Source: a virus
DNA: 43,402 bases
Direction: 5' to 3' (one strand)
Virus record (IMG/VR): IMGVR_UViG_3300045120_000339
Coordinates: 1 to 43,402 of that record
Positions 23,534 to 30,552 of this stretch are shown here, one piece after another (positions within the stretch are counted from its first letter, which is position 1; each line of letters opens with the position of its first letter). Under the pieces are notes generated by a model. It searched no databases and was not told where the DNA came from. It saw nothing but the letters and a program-made list of their open reading frames with translations. Made by a program: the position numbers and the translations under genes.

Positions 23534-24418
23534 CTAGGCAGCGAACTTGAATGCGGCCAGGAGGGCGAACGCCTGATCCTGCGCGCGGATGTTGTCTTCG
23601 ATGGTGATGTCTTCGTGCACTTCTTCGACCAACACCGGATCACTGTTCGTGATTCGCGCATCGGTGTCGTTCTTCTTCTTCGGAGGGAAAGGCGGCTTCT
23701 TCTCGCCTTCCTTCCCCTCTTCGTCTTCTTCGTCGGGGAGAGCGCTCTCTTCCTGGCCGACCAACTCGTCCACCAGGCCAGCCTCGAGCGCTTCCGTTCC
23801 GGTGTACCACGTTCCATCTTCGTCGTTCTGCGACATGAGCGCGCGCCATTCCTCGGCCGTGCCGCCTGCCTTGAGCGCGTACATATCGGCGATGTTGTCG
23901 CTCACCTTGTGCAGCAGATCGAGTGCGCGTTCGTGCGTCTTCGGGCCACCGTACGTGAACGTCATGCCGTCGTGAATCATCACCATGGCGTTGCGCGCGG
24001 CCACTACCTTGTCGGCCGCCATGGCGATGAAGCTCGCCGCGCTCGCCGCGTAGCCGTCGATGAACGCCGTGACAGTGGCGGGGTGACGAGAAAGAAGGGT
24101 GTGAATCGCCACACCTTCGAAGACGTCGCCGCCGCCCGAGTTGATTCGCACGTGAATGTTGCGCGTCTTGATTTCTTTGAGCGTGTCGGACATCTGTACC
24201 GACGTCACGCCACCCTCATCGAAGTAGCCACCCCCGCCGATCACACCATAGATCATGATCTCGGCCGTGTCGTCGCTCAGGTTCGTGACGCGCAACTGCG
24301 CCGGCATTTCCGCCCGGCCGGTCGCCTCACGCATCTTGTCGGTCGCGCGGTCACGCTCCATGACAAATGTCACGGCCGGCGCAAGCGCCGCAAGGATTTC
24401 TCGCCGTCGCCGATTCAT
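23534..24418 (-). CDS. Prohead protease, ClpP/S14 family
   Basis: The 294-aa product has the ClpP-like domain (about 45-215): IHVRINSGGGDVFEGVAIH, the serine in IDGYAASAASFIAMAAD, and the His in AMVMIHDGM. The usual acidic residue follows about 50 residues later. The C-terminal tail (about 225-294) is highly charged (ALPDEEDEEGKEGEKKPP), perhaps scaffolding-like. It overlaps the portal gene by 4 bp (ATGA). It cleaves capsid delta domains during maturation. Confidence 0.9.
   Translation of the reverse strand: MNRRRREILAALAPAVTFVMERDRATDKMREATGRAEMPAQLRVTNLSDDTAEIMIYGVIGGGGYFDEGGVTSVQMSDTLKEIKTRNIHVRINSGGGDVFEGVAIHTLLSRHPATVTAFIDGYAASAASFIAMAADKVVAARNAMVMIHDGMTFTYGGPKTHERALDLLHKVSDNIADMYALKAGGTAEEWRALMSQNDEDGTWYTGTEALEAGLVDELVGQEESALPDEEDEEGKEGEKKPPFPPKKKNDTDARITNSDPVLVEEVHEDITIEDNIRAQDQAFALLAAFKFAA
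23738..23749. repeat. Palindrome GAGAGCGCTCTC
   Basis: An exact copy inside the protease gene's charged tail region, followed by TTCCTGGCCG (a variant of the dispersed motif). Confidence 0.8.
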
Positions 24419-25941
24419 TCCTTACCCTTTCGCTTGCGCACGTATCCGCGACAGTCGTTACCGAACTCTGCGCCGATGCAGTCTTTGTAGCCCTTGCCGT
24501 TCGGGTAATCCTTGTACGCTTCCTCGCGGTTACGATACAGCTTCCCGCGGTTTTTCACGCAGTGTTCGCAGGTCGAATCGTCTTCCTCTTCGACTGCTTC
24601 CCACTTCATGGCGTTGTCCCACTTGGCCCATTCCGCCAATTCGGAAAGCATCGCCTTGACGTTCGCGGGGGGCTCTTCGTCCTTATCTTCCTGGCCAGGC
24701 GCGGGAGGCTTCTCTCCTGGCCGAGCACCGGGCGCGAGGATCGCCGGCGGCTCAGGCTTCTCGAACGCTACCTCGGGAAGACCGATCGCCTTGAGCACTT
24801 CATCCGCGACGAAGCCGGCGCCGACCGCCGCGACGGCGGCATTCCACTGAGCCGTGAGCCTCTGGTTGGCCGCTTCCGTGTCCTCGGCCAGGGGGGATTC
24901 ATAGTCGAACTCGAGCCCCTCTGCGCCGGCGAACAACGGGAGTAGTTCGGTGTTGAACGCTGAGCGCCACCGGTTCAGGCGCGGCACGATCAGCCACTTC
25001 TGAAACAGATACTCGGATGCGTCGGCGCTCGCGCGGTTGACATCTTCCACGATGCCGAGCGCGAATTTCGGGAAGCCGAACGCCTCGAGGATTGCATCGC
25101 GCGTCACGCCACGCAGTTCGGCGAATTGCATCTCGCGCTGCGTAGTGCCGCGCTCAACCCATTGCGCGCCATTCTCGATGATCGCCACACGATGCGCGTT
25201 GCCGACACCCTTGTGCGATTCCGACCACCGCTCACGCAGTTCATCGAACTCGGTATCGCCGAGACGATTCGGTACCTGAATGATGCCGCCGGGCTGCGCG
25301 CTATTGATGAAGTAGTTTTTATTCCACTCTGCTGAATAACGCGCGCTGTCGATGTCCGTAAGAATCGACTGCACGGGGCCGAGCCCCGAGTACGGGTCGA
25401 GCGGATTCGGCAGTCGAATCTGAATCACATCGTCGGTGGCGAGACCAATCTCGGTGCCGTCCGGCGACGTATACAGATAGCGCGAGATGAACAGATACGG
25501 ATGCGGTTCGGGCTTGATGCGGTCGGGGCGCACCGGCCACATCTCGATCGGGATGCGCCCGAACTTCGTCAGCAAGATGTCTGCCTCGCCAGTCAGGTCG
25601 ATATGCTGCTGTCCCGACTCGATCAGCTCTTGCGTTGTCATGAACGGGTTTGGCCGGCGCAGCAGATCGAGCGCCGCGTGCTTCGTGACCTCTTCGCGGT
25701 CTTCCGGTAGGCCGCTCGCCGCCGTGCGCCAGAGCTTCCATACCGGCGCCGACGTTGCGGAAGCGAGCCGGCTCACCGTGCCGTAGATCGTGCCGCTCAT
25801 GGAGTAGGTGTCCATGAGGCGCTGGTCGTCCACCCGCGCGCGCTCGAGCATGCCGAAGCCGCTCGAGCGCGAGCCCATCACCAGCGGCACGGGCGCCTTG
25901 TTGCGCAGCGCGCGGGCGAGGGAACCAAGAGGAGACCTCAC
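24415..25941 (-). CDS. Portal protein, HK97 type, with Cys-rich C-terminal extension
   Basis: The 508-aa product has the portal core (about 40-370), including AALDLLRRPNPFMTTQELIE, ADILLTKFGRIPIEMWPV, DVIQIRLPNPLDPYSGLGP and the FGFPKFALG...NRASADASEY wing. The C-terminal 60 residues hold a motif with four cysteines (CEHC, then DCIGAEFGNDCRGYVRKR), like the small MuF-type domain fused to some actinophage portals. GTG 25941 overlaps the upstream TGA. It forms the dodecameric DNA gate. Confidence 0.92.
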   Translation of the reverse strand: MRSPLGSLARALRNKAPVPLVMGSRSSGFGMLERARVDDQRLMDTYSMSGTIYGTVSRLASATSAPVWKLWRTAASGLPEDREEVTKHAALDLLRRPNPFMTTQELIESGQQHIDLTGEADILLTKFGRIPIEMWPVRPDRIKPEPHPYLFISRYLYTSPDGTEIGLATDDVIQIRLPNPLDPYSGLGPVQSILTDIDSARYSAEWNKNYFINSAQPGGIIQVPNRLGDTEFDELRERWSESHKGVGNAHRVAIIENGAQWVERGTTQREMQFAELRGVTRDAILEAFGFPKFALGIVEDVNRASADASEYLFQKWLIVPRLNRWRSAFNTELLPLFAGAEGLEFDYESPLAEDTEAANQRLTAQWNAAVAAVGAGFVADEVLKAIGLPEVAFEKPEPPAILAPGARPGEKPPAPGQEDKDEEPPANVKAMLSELAEWAKWDNAMKWEAVEEEDDSTCEHCVKNRGKLYRNREEAYKDYPNGKGYKDCIGAEFGNDCRGYVRKRKGKE

Positions 25942-26114
25942 CCGATCACGCGCCGGCCGTGCCGAGCGTTCATCAGGGTGCGGATGCCCGCTTTGACCTC
26001 GGGCGCGAGCGGCACCGGGCGCCGGCCTTCGGGAGAGCGCTCTCTATCACCTTCGAATGATTGCTCCGTCAAAGACTTCTCCTCAACGGGTTCTCTCGCG
26101 GTTTCCTCGCTCAC
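25938..26114 (-). CDS. Small charged protein upstream of portal
   Basis: The product is 58 aa from GTG 26114 (overlap with upstream TGA), ending ARHGRRVIG. It is Glu/Arg-rich (ETAREPVEEKSLTEQSFEGD) with no hydrophobic core. The double overlaps suggest real translation. Function unknown; a head assembly role is possible. Confidence 0.55.
   Translation of the reverse strand: MSEETAREPVEEKSLTEQSFEGDRERSPEGRRPVPLAPEVKAGIRTLMNARHGRRVIG
26033..26044. repeat. Palindrome GAGAGCGCTCTC
   Basis: An exact copy within the small gene upstream of portal. Confidence 0.8.
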
Positions 26115-26302
26115 TGCTCTTTCCCCTCCGGCTTCGTCAGCGCCTCGAGCGCGAGACAGGAGAGACCAACCCCCAACAACCCGAGAGCGGGGGTGACCAG
26201 GAAGCCGGCGGCGCAGAGAGCGGCGAAGCCGGCCAGGGAGAGCACCCACCCCCGAAGAACCGAGAGTCGTCCCCACTTGAGCATGAGGCGAGGATACAGC
26301 AC
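26111..26302 (-). CDS. Small two-TM membrane protein
   Basis: The product is up to 63 aa from GTG 26302, which sits on the edge of the terminator stem with a G-run upstream; ATG 26284 gives 57 aa. Two hydrophobic helices (VLSLAGFAALCAAGFLV and ALGLLGVGLSCLALEAL) are separated by a short turn. An 11-mer copy (26230-26240) encodes LSLAG. Unknown function within the head operon. Confidence 0.55.
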   Translation of the reverse strand: MLYPRLMLKWGRLSVLRGWVLSLAGFAALCAAGFLVTPALGLLGVGLSCLALEALTKPEGKEQ

Positions 26303-26338
26303 GAAGCCCCCCGACCGGCGGTGGTCGGGGGGCTTCGT
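26301..26338 (-). terminator. Strong intrinsic terminator
   Basis: A 16-bp perfect stem, ACGAAGCCCCCCGACC / GGTCGGGGGGCTTCGT, has a six-base loop. It separates the RNA-ligase-like gene from the portal block. Confidence 0.85.
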
Positions 26339-26361
26339 GGCTGCGAGGCTCGGTCAGCGTA

Positions 26362-26925
26362 TCACGGCTTGGGGAAGTCCTTCTTCTTGAGCTTCGCCAT
26401 TCGTCCGTCGCCGGGGTGGTGCCAGACGACACCCTCCCACGTGAAGTCGGAAGCGGTGAACCATTCGCGCAGCCCATCGTAGGTGAGCGGCACGCCGGAC
26501 AGCTCCCACGCGCGCTGCGCGTGCTTGTGGTAGACCAGGCCGGGCCACTTCACGCCCTCGGGATTGCCGTTGATCTCCGGCGCGATGAGTTCGTACGTGC
26601 CGGCGTTCGGCGTCGGCGACGCTTCGCGCGCATACTCGAACACCTTGACGAACTGCGATTCCGCCATCGGAATCCAGCCCACCATCCGGCCGGTCGCGCG
26701 GTCGAACTCTTCGCACTTGAACGACGGCGGCGCCGCGACGTCGGCAGGCACGACGCGGCGCGCCCACCAGTAGTCGCCCGCGTCCTTCATGACGCAGACG
26801 CCGTTGAGTTGACGCAGCGCCACCCCCTCGCCAGCGAGTACCCATTCGCACTCCTGGCGCACGCGCCGCGTGACGAACGGCTTGCCCTCGGTGTAGCGCA
26901 CGAACAGAGTCGGGATCTTCTTCAC
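26362..26925 (-). CDS. RNA ligase-like (DUF5565-type) protein with altered active site
   Basis: The 187-aa product begins MKKIPTLFVR, then CEWVLAGEGVALRQLNGVC, GYELIAPE-type and NGNPEGV motifs (here GTYELIAPEINGNPEGVKW). This is the order seen in the RNA_ligase/DUF5565 family of actinobacteria and their phages. In that family the segment after GEG normally contains the nucleotidyl-accepting K-x-D-G. Here the corresponding residues read RQLNG, with Q39 and N41 replacing Lys and Asp. The protein may bind but not join RNA, or use another residue. ATG 26925 overlaps the upstream stop. Confidence 0.75.
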   Translation of the reverse strand: MKKIPTLFVRYTEGKPFVTRRVRQECEWVLAGEGVALRQLNGVCVMKDAGDYWWARRVVPADVAAPPSFKCEEFDRATGRMVGWIPMAESQFVKVFEYAREASPTPNAGTYELIAPEINGNPEGVKWPGLVYHKHAQRAWELSGVPLTYDGLREWFTASDFTWEGVVWHHPGDGRMAKLKKKDFPKP

Positions 26926-27113
26926 GCGCTTTCACCCCGAAGGTACTTCTCGAACTCGCGCGCCATGCCGATCGCCGCTTCGGTCTGATAGTGATACTTG
27001 CTGCCCGCGATGATGCGCGCCGCACAATCGAGCGCGATCTCCCGACGCCGCTCCTCCCTGGCCGATGCGATCTCCTCCGTGGTAAAGAAACTTTCATCAT
27101 CCATTGCCGCCAT
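26922..27113 (-). CDS. Small helical protein
   Basis: The 63-aa product has acidic and basic helices (EEIASAREERRREIALD) and ends REFEKYLRGES. ATG 27113 overlaps the end of the upstream gene; ATG 27104 is an alternative. One 11-mer copy (27054-27064, minus-sense ARE codons) lies inside. Unknown function, possibly a partner of the RNA-ligase-like protein. Confidence 0.65.
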   Translation of the reverse strand: MAAMDDESFFTTEEIASAREERRREIALDCAARIIAGSKYHYQTEAAIGMAREFEKYLRGESA

Positions 27114-27276
27114 TGCCGCCCCTTCCGGTCATGCTGTACCCGTGGACGCCGGGCGCGTTGTCGTGCGCGGCCGGCTCTGTCTTCGCGTGCTCGATCTCTC
27201 GATACTGGTCGAAATCGGCCAGGGAGGAGGGGCGCCGGCAACCGAGGTAGGTAGTGGCCGGCGCCTCCGGCTTCAT
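27097..27276 (-). CDS. Small Gly-tailed protein
   Basis: The product is 59 aa from ATG 27276, overlapping the upstream TGA (ATGA). Sequence features are SLADFDQYREIEHAKTEPA and a Gly/Asn-rich end (TGRGGNGGNG). No family recognised. An 11-mer copy at 27216-27226 encodes SSLADF. Confidence 0.6.
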   Translation of the reverse strand: MKPEAPATTYLGCRRPSSLADFDQYREIEHAKTEPAAHDNAPGVHGYSMTGRGGNGGNG

Positions 27277-27407
27277 CGCGCGGCGCGACGCGAACGGAAC
27301 GTGTCCCATCCATACCTCGGGAGTCCGTAGAACAGGGTCATGATGATGGCGGGGAGAAGTGTCGCGTAACACTTCCCGGGCGCCTTGCGCGGACCGGGGT
27401 CGCCCAT
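27273..27407 (-). CDS. 44-aa protein with one hydrophobic stretch
   Basis: ATG 27407 overlaps the TGA of the preceding gene (TGATG). The product is basic at both ends, with a central hydrophobic stretch (CYATLLPAIIMTLFYGLP) that may be a membrane helix. Phages often carry such genes immediately downstream of terminase. Not assignable. Confidence 0.6.
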   Translation of the reverse strand: MGDPGPRKAPGKCYATLLPAIIMTLFYGLPRYGWDTFRSRRAAR

Positions 27408-27556
27408 CAGATTTCACCCCCGCCGCACGACGTGTCGCCCCAATCGTTTTCGTACATCGGGGTTCCCGGGATCGCCGTCGCGCCAGTCATGAAGACCAGC
27501 GCGATGATGAACGCGACCATGCCGCGCACGCCGAAGTTGCTGAGTCGGAACGTCAC
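27407..27556 (-). CDS. 49-aa membrane or secreted microprotein
   Basis: GTG 27556 follows GGAGGCAAT, with a dedicated promoter just upstream. The product has a hydrophobic segment (GMVAFIIALVFMTGATAIPG), possibly a signal or anchor, and a short acidic end with one Cys. It is the first gene of a four-gene mini-operon read toward the RNA-ligase-like gene. Confidence 0.65.
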   Translation of the reverse strand: MTFRLSNFGVRGMVAFIIALVFMTGATAIPGTPMYENDWGDTSCGGGEI

Positions 27557-27583
27557 ATTGCCTCCAACTGTAGTCGTCACCTA

Positions 27584-27612
27584 AGTCTAACCCGCGCTCA
27601 TACGGAAGTCAA
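27584..27612 (-). promoter_or_regulatory. Promoter with shared operator element
   Basis: -35 TTGACT (27607-27612), 17-base spacer beginning TCCGTATGAG, -10 TAGACT (27584-27589). It directly abuts the terminase stop and drives the small-gene operon starting at 27556. Confidence 0.75.
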
Positions 27613-29034
27613 CTAAAGCCACCGAACCCGCGTCGTGCCGCGCAAGTCCTCTTGCGCAACGACATAGCGAGCAGTGTCCATGCTGTGATCATCGAGCTTG
27701 AGCGGTTCCTCTTTGACCGGCTTGCCGTCCGTCCCCGGCGCCCACACGTAGCCCTCGATCTCCTGGCCGAATCCCAGCGGCTTGCCGGCGGCGGCAAGCG
27801 CCTCATCTCGCGCCAGCAGCGCCGTGCGGCAGACGACCAGGCGCGGCAAGCCATCGCCGGCCAGACGGAGGCGCGACGCCACCGCCTCGATGCCGTCCTT
27901 CACGGTCTTGGTGGCCGGCTGCGTACCGAGCCCGAGATGCTTCTCGAGCGTGGCGCGGTCTTCGGCGTCGTGGTCGCACACGATGTAGCGCGGGCGCTTG
28001 TACTTCCATACCGAGCGCGACACGTCGATGCGCCCATCGGAATCGTAGACGCGCCCCTTCTTCATGATCACGTTGTCGAGGATGACCTTCGCATGATCCT
28101 CAACCAACATCTTCGATTGGTAGTGCTCGAGCTCGAGCCATAGCCGGCCATCAGGATCGATGGCCCATTGCTGCCAGACGAACGGATTGGTATAGCCGAA
28201 GTCCACACCCCACACGCGATCCCACTCGAGCGGCAAACGCTTGCGATCGGTGAAATGGACGCTCGGTTTCCAGTCCTCGTAGACGATGCCCTCTGCTGCC
28301 GCCCACTGCCCCTTGCGCAACCGGAGGTAACGCACGCCGGTCAGCGCATCGAGCACCGACAAATACTCACGCCCACGCTCGGTCATCGTTCCATCGTCGT
28401 TGAACAGTACGGGATTGTCTTCGTGCTGTCCGTAGAGCATGATGCACGCGCCCTCATCGCAGCGCTTCTTAAGCCAATGCGACGGCTGTTGCGGGTTGCA
28501 GTCGGCAACGAGTTGCTGAAACGAAAGCCGGCCGTTGCGCAACCGAGTGAGAAGCTTTTCCCAATCGGTGATGTTTAACTCTGTCGCTTCCTGAACATAG
28601 ATCACGTCGTACTCAGACGACATGATCTTATCCGGCTTGTCCATCCCGCCGACCGTGATGGTGCTCCCGTTTGAGTAGATGTACGCGGGCGGCTTGTCAG
28701 TGCTTCCGCCATACCATCGCACGATGCGCGCGGCGAGCGCCTCCGCAGCGACGTGCGTCTTATAGGTAACGAGCCCCGTCGCGGTGAGCGAAACCAGCGT
28801 CTTGCGCACGATCAGGATGCGCACGTTGTCAGTGAGCAGCGCGATTGCGTGGAGCTTTTCGAGTACGGCGCGCGACTTGCCGGTGCCGGCCGGACCCGCC
28901 ACCAAGACCTCACGCTCGCGCCGCCGGAAGACCTCCAGCGCCGCCCCCCTGGCCGCGTACCGGCGCACGATCTCGCCTGCCGGCCGCGCCTCCACCTCTG
29001 CCTCCACCATGACTGCAGGGTACCGGCGAGGCAT
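27613..29034 (-). CDS. terL: Terminase large subunit
   Basis: The 473-aa product has Walker A GPAGTGKS at 47-54, Walker B YDVIYVQE at 142-149 with catalytic Glu149, a coupling-like DCNPQQPSHW, and a RuvC/RNase H-like nuclease domain opening WGVDFGYTNPFVWQQW. Later acidic residues lie in IVCDHDAEDR and KLDDHSMDTARY. It powers DNA packaging and cuts concatemers. ATG 29034 lacks a clear ribosome site; ATG 29010 is an alternative. A minus-strand terminator sits between it and the upstream small genes. Confidence 0.93.
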   Translation of the reverse strand: MPRRYPAVMVEAEVEARPAGEIVRRYAARGAALEVFRRREREVLVAGPAGTGKSRAVLEKLHAIALLTDNVRILIVRKTLVSLTATGLVTYKTHVAAEALAARIVRWYGGSTDKPPAYIYSNGSTITVGGMDKPDKIMSSEYDVIYVQEATELNITDWEKLLTRLRNGRLSFQQLVADCNPQQPSHWLKKRCDEGACIMLYGQHEDNPVLFNDDGTMTERGREYLSVLDALTGVRYLRLRKGQWAAAEGIVYEDWKPSVHFTDRKRLPLEWDRVWGVDFGYTNPFVWQQWAIDPDGRLWLELEHYQSKMLVEDHAKVILDNVIMKKGRVYDSDGRIDVSRSVWKYKRPRYIVCDHDAEDRATLEKHLGLGTQPATKTVKDGIEAVASRLRLAGDGLPRLVVCRTALLARDEALAAAGKPLGFGQEIEGYVWAPGTDGKPVKEEPLKLDDHSMDTARYVVAQEDLRGTTRVRWL

Positions 29035-29057
29035 CGGCCCGGGAGGGCGCCCGGCGA

Positions 29058-29069
29058 GAGAGCGCTCTC
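29058..29069. repeat. Palindrome GAGAGCGCTCTC
   Basis: An exact copy in the gap just upstream of the terminase start. Confidence 0.8.
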
Positions 29070-29081
29070 ACGACAGCGCGA

Positions 29082-29116
29082 AGAAAACCCCCGTCGCCGG
29101 TAAGCGCGGGGGCTTC
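29082..29116 (-). terminator. Intrinsic terminator upstream of terminase
   Basis: On the minus strand CCCCCGC pairs with a downstream CGGGGG and is followed by a TTTTCTT run. It ends transcripts of the small genes at 29155-29411. Confidence 0.65.
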
Positions 29117-29154
29117 TCCACCGACCGGGGTGCCTCCACCGGGGTCGGTCGTCT

Positions 29155-29244
29155 TCAGCGCGGTCGGCGCGGAGTGTTCGTCTTGGGCGTCTGCGTGCTC
29201 GGACGCGGTCGAGGGTTCTGCGGTTTGGCCGGAGGGCGAGGCAT
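29155..29244 (-). CDS. 29-aa basic Pro-rich microprotein
   Basis: ATG 29244 overlaps the TGA of the preceding gene (TGATG). The product is almost entirely Pro, Arg, Lys, Thr and Gln (RPPAKPQNPRPRPSTQT). Translational coupling supports expression; function unknown. Confidence 0.5.
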   Translation of the reverse strand: MPRPPAKPQNPRPRPSTQTPKTNTPRRPR

Positions 29245-29411
29245 CAGCGCGCTTCCGGCGGCGAGGTGACGAACACGGGACGGAAGTCCTCGGTCTCGCG
29301 CGCGTCTCGCGGGGCGACGTCTGTGGCCGGCGCGTCCTGCGCGGCGCGCGTGAAGCGGTCCTCGAGTCGGTGCCGACCGTGGTGATCGCCGGGCTTCGTA
29401 CGTCCGAACAT
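29244..29411 (-). CDS. 55-aa hypothetical protein
   Basis: A strong ribosome site (GGAGGCAGAGGGA) precedes ATG 29411. The product starts FGRTKPGDHHGRHRLEDRF and is otherwise Asp/Ala/Arg-rich. It has its own promoter 41 bp upstream. Function unknown; part of the mini-cistron cluster. Confidence 0.6.
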   Translation of the reverse strand: MFGRTKPGDHHGRHRLEDRFTRAAQDAPATDVAPRDARETEDFRPVFVTSPPEAR

Positions 29412-29451
29412 TCCCTCTGCCTCCCGCGTCGCTGTCTTGCTGACAACCACA

Positions 29452-29480
29452 ACACTACCCGCCACTCATACAGTTGTCAA
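29452..29480 (-). promoter_or_regulatory. Promoter with shared operator element
   Basis: -35 TTGACA (29475-29480), 17-base spacer beginning ACTGTATGAG, -10 TAGTGT (29452-29457). It serves the gene at 29411. Confidence 0.75.
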
Positions 29481-29500
29481 CTAGCAATCTCGGCGCGCGA

Positions 29501-29512
29501 GAGAGCGCTCTC
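29501..29512. repeat. Palindrome GAGAGCGCTCTC
   Basis: An exact intergenic copy just upstream of the promoter at 29452-29480; followed by TTCCAGGC. Confidence 0.8.
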
Positions 29513-29529
29513 TTCCAGGCACAGCAAAA

Positions 29530-29550
29530 CGCCCCGCCATGGGCGGGGCG
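29530..29550 (-). terminator. Intrinsic terminator
   Basis: CGCCCCGCC / GGCGGGGCG with a three-base loop; on the minus strand it is followed by TTTTGCT. Confidence 0.8.
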
Positions 29551-29598
29551 CGCTCGGTGCTCCTCTTCCGTGACCGTTACACCGTTACGGCCGGGCGG

Positions 29599-29625
29599 GT
29601 GACTCGGGGCCGAAGCCCCCGTCAC
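29599..29625 (-). terminator. Hairpin after the 29639 gene
   Basis: GTGAC...GTCAC with an inner GGGGC/GCCCC tetraloop hairpin lies 14 bp past the stop. A terminator is likely, in series with the one at 29530-29550. Confidence 0.6.
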
Positions 29626-29638
29626 ATCGAGAAGTGTA

Positions 29639-29890
29639 TCACATGAAGCGGAGGAGGTGGCGGGGCTCGCCACCAACGGTCGGCGCGAGCGCGCGGTCAG
29701 CGCTAGTGATCCGCGCCCGCACGGGCTCGGGTTCGGCGCGGAAGTCGTCGCACTCGAGCAGCTCAAGCACGCCAGCTTCCATCTCCTCCGCGCTCAGGCC
29801 GGCGATGTCGCCCACCCGGACCCAACCGGCCTGACCGGCGAGCGCTTCGAGGATGATGGCCACTGCCGAGTCGGTGCTCTTCGTTGTCAT
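29639..29890 (-). CDS. Small helical protein from a leaderless transcript
   Basis: The product is 83 aa from ATG 29890; an in-frame ATG at 29896 touches the -10 box. The ATG lies exactly six bases after TAGACT, where transcription should start, so translation would be leaderless. The sequence is helical and acidic: VAIILEALAGQAGWVRVGD, then SAEEMEAGVLELLECDDF. It looks like a small winged-helix-type regulator but no signature is clear. Confidence 0.7.
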   Translation of the reverse strand: MTTKSTDSAVAIILEALAGQAGWVRVGDIAGLSAEEMEAGVLELLECDDFRAEPEPVRARITSADRALAPTVGGEPRHLLRFM

Positions 29891-29896
29891 ACCCAT

Positions 29897-29924
29897 AGTC
29901 TACACGCTCTCATACAGTTGTCAA
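29897..29924 (-). promoter_or_regulatory. Leaderless promoter with shared operator element
   Basis: -35 TTGACA (29919-29924), 16-base spacer ACTGTATGAGAGCGTG, -10 TAGACT (29897-29902), then ATGGGT and the ATG of the gene. Confidence 0.85.
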
Positions 29925-29934
29925 CTACAGATAC

Positions 29935-29968
29935 GAGAGAAGCCCCGCGAGGTGGCGGGGCTTCTCTC
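29935..29968 (-). terminator. Intrinsic terminator
   Basis: GAGAGAAGCCCCGC / GCGGGGCTTCTCTC stem abutting the stop of the gene at 29969-30136. Confidence 0.85.
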
Positions 29969-30136
29969 TCAGAGCTTGCCGTCCGGCGCGACCCGGAAGT
30001 CGTGCGAGCTACCCACCGGCCGCGCCGTCCGCAGCTCGCCGGCCCGATCGGCCGCCTGATTGGCACTCATCCCCCGGTCGGTGACCCGCGCCTTGTTGCC
30101 GTTCTCGGTGACTCGGACCACGTGGTAGGTGCTCAT
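29969..30136 (-). CDS. 55-aa DUF2188-like small protein
   Basis: The product reads TYHVVRVTENGNKARVTDRG, then AADRAGELR and PVGSSHDFRVAPDG. This resembles the compact beta-alpha fold of small DUF2188-type proteins in actinobacteria; the assignment is tentative. ATG 30136 follows GAGGGAGACAAAAA. Unlike its neighbours it is not leaderless: the position equivalent to the leaderless ATG here reads ATA. It is flanked by its own promoter and terminator. Confidence 0.65.
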   Translation of the reverse strand: MSTYHVVRVTENGNKARVTDRGMSANQAADRAGELRTARPVGSSHDFRVAPDGKL

Positions 30137-30169
30137 TTTTTGTCTCCCTCACTCACTACTTATACCCAT

Positions 30170-30198
30170 AGTCTACACACCACTCATACAGTTGTCTA
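30170..30198 (-). promoter_or_regulatory. Promoter with shared operator element (leftward of divergent pair)
   Basis: -35-like TAGACA (30193-30198), spacer ACTGTATGAGTGGTGTG, -10 TAGACT (30170-30175). It faces the rightward promoter at 30235 across 36 bp. Confidence 0.75.
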
Positions 30199-30234
30199 TG
30201 AGTGTGCGTGTGTTGTGTATCACAGCGAGACTCA

Positions 30235-30262
30235 TTGAGTTCTGTATGAGAGCGTGTAGACT
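30235..30262 (+). promoter_or_regulatory. Leaderless promoter with shared operator element
   Basis: -35 TTGAGT (30235-30240), 16-base spacer TCTGTATGAGAGCGTG, -10 TAGACT (30257-30262), then ATGGGT and ATG 30269. Confidence 0.8.
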
Positions 30263-30268
30263 ATGGGT

Positions 30269-30448
30269 ATGACGACGAAGAGAACCGAAAACGCCGGATA
30301 CGCGGAGCGAGTCGAGCAGGAGCGGCCGGCGCGCGACCACTACTACAAGACTTCGGTCGAGGTGGGCGCCGCCAAGGGGCGCGCGTTCGCCGAACGACAG
30401 GACACCATGGACGCGCTCCACGCCGAAGCGCAGAGCGGGCAGCACTGA
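30269..30448 (+). CDS. 59-aa charged protein from a leaderless transcript
   Basis: ATG 30269 lies six bases after the -10 box; ATG 30263 is also in frame. The product is highly charged and helical (RTENAGYAERVEQERPARDH, then AFAERQDTMDALHAEA). It is one of only two rightward genes in the leftward arm, a single-gene unit with its own promoter and terminator. Unassigned. Confidence 0.7.
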   Translation: MTTKRTENAGYAERVEQERPARDHYYKTSVEVGAAKGRAFAERQDTMDALHAEAQSGQH

Positions 30449-30451
30449 CAA

Positions 30452-30480
30452 CGCAGCCCCGGCCAGCGGTCGGGGCTGCG
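30452..30480 (+). terminator. Intrinsic terminator
   Basis: CGCAGCCCCG / CGGGGCTGCG stem directly after the stop at 30448. Confidence 0.85.
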
Positions 30481-30506
30481 TTCGTGCGCGCGGGGGAGCG
30501 CTCTCT
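30481..30506. repeat. 26-bp direct repeat, copy 1
   Basis: Identical to 30751-30776. Each copy follows the terminator of a rightward mini-cistron and ends in a near-match (11 of 12) of the GAGAGCGCTCTC palindrome. Confidence 0.85.
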
Positions 30507-30518
30507 ACAGATCAGTAG

Positions 30519-30546
30519 TTGACAACTGTATGAGAGCGTGTAGACT
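30519..30546 (+). promoter_or_regulatory. Leaderless promoter with shared operator element
   Basis: -35 TTGACA (30519-30524), spacer ACTGTATGAGAGCGTG, -10 TAGACT (30541-30546), then ATGGGT and ATG 30553. It is identical through the spacer and -10 to the promoter at 29897-29924. Confidence 0.85.
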
Positions 30547-30552
30547 ATGGGT

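Noticed and set aside
22037-24490. 817-codon plus-strand open frame across the capsid and protease genes
   Set aside because: It is antisense to two clearly recognised proteins, has Arg/His-rich shadow composition and lacks a ribosome site; GC-rich third positions create it.
28910-29455. 181-codon minus-strand frame overlapping the terminase start
   Set aside because: Overlaps the terminase N-terminus and better-supported small genes with strong ribosome sites; composition is shadow-like.
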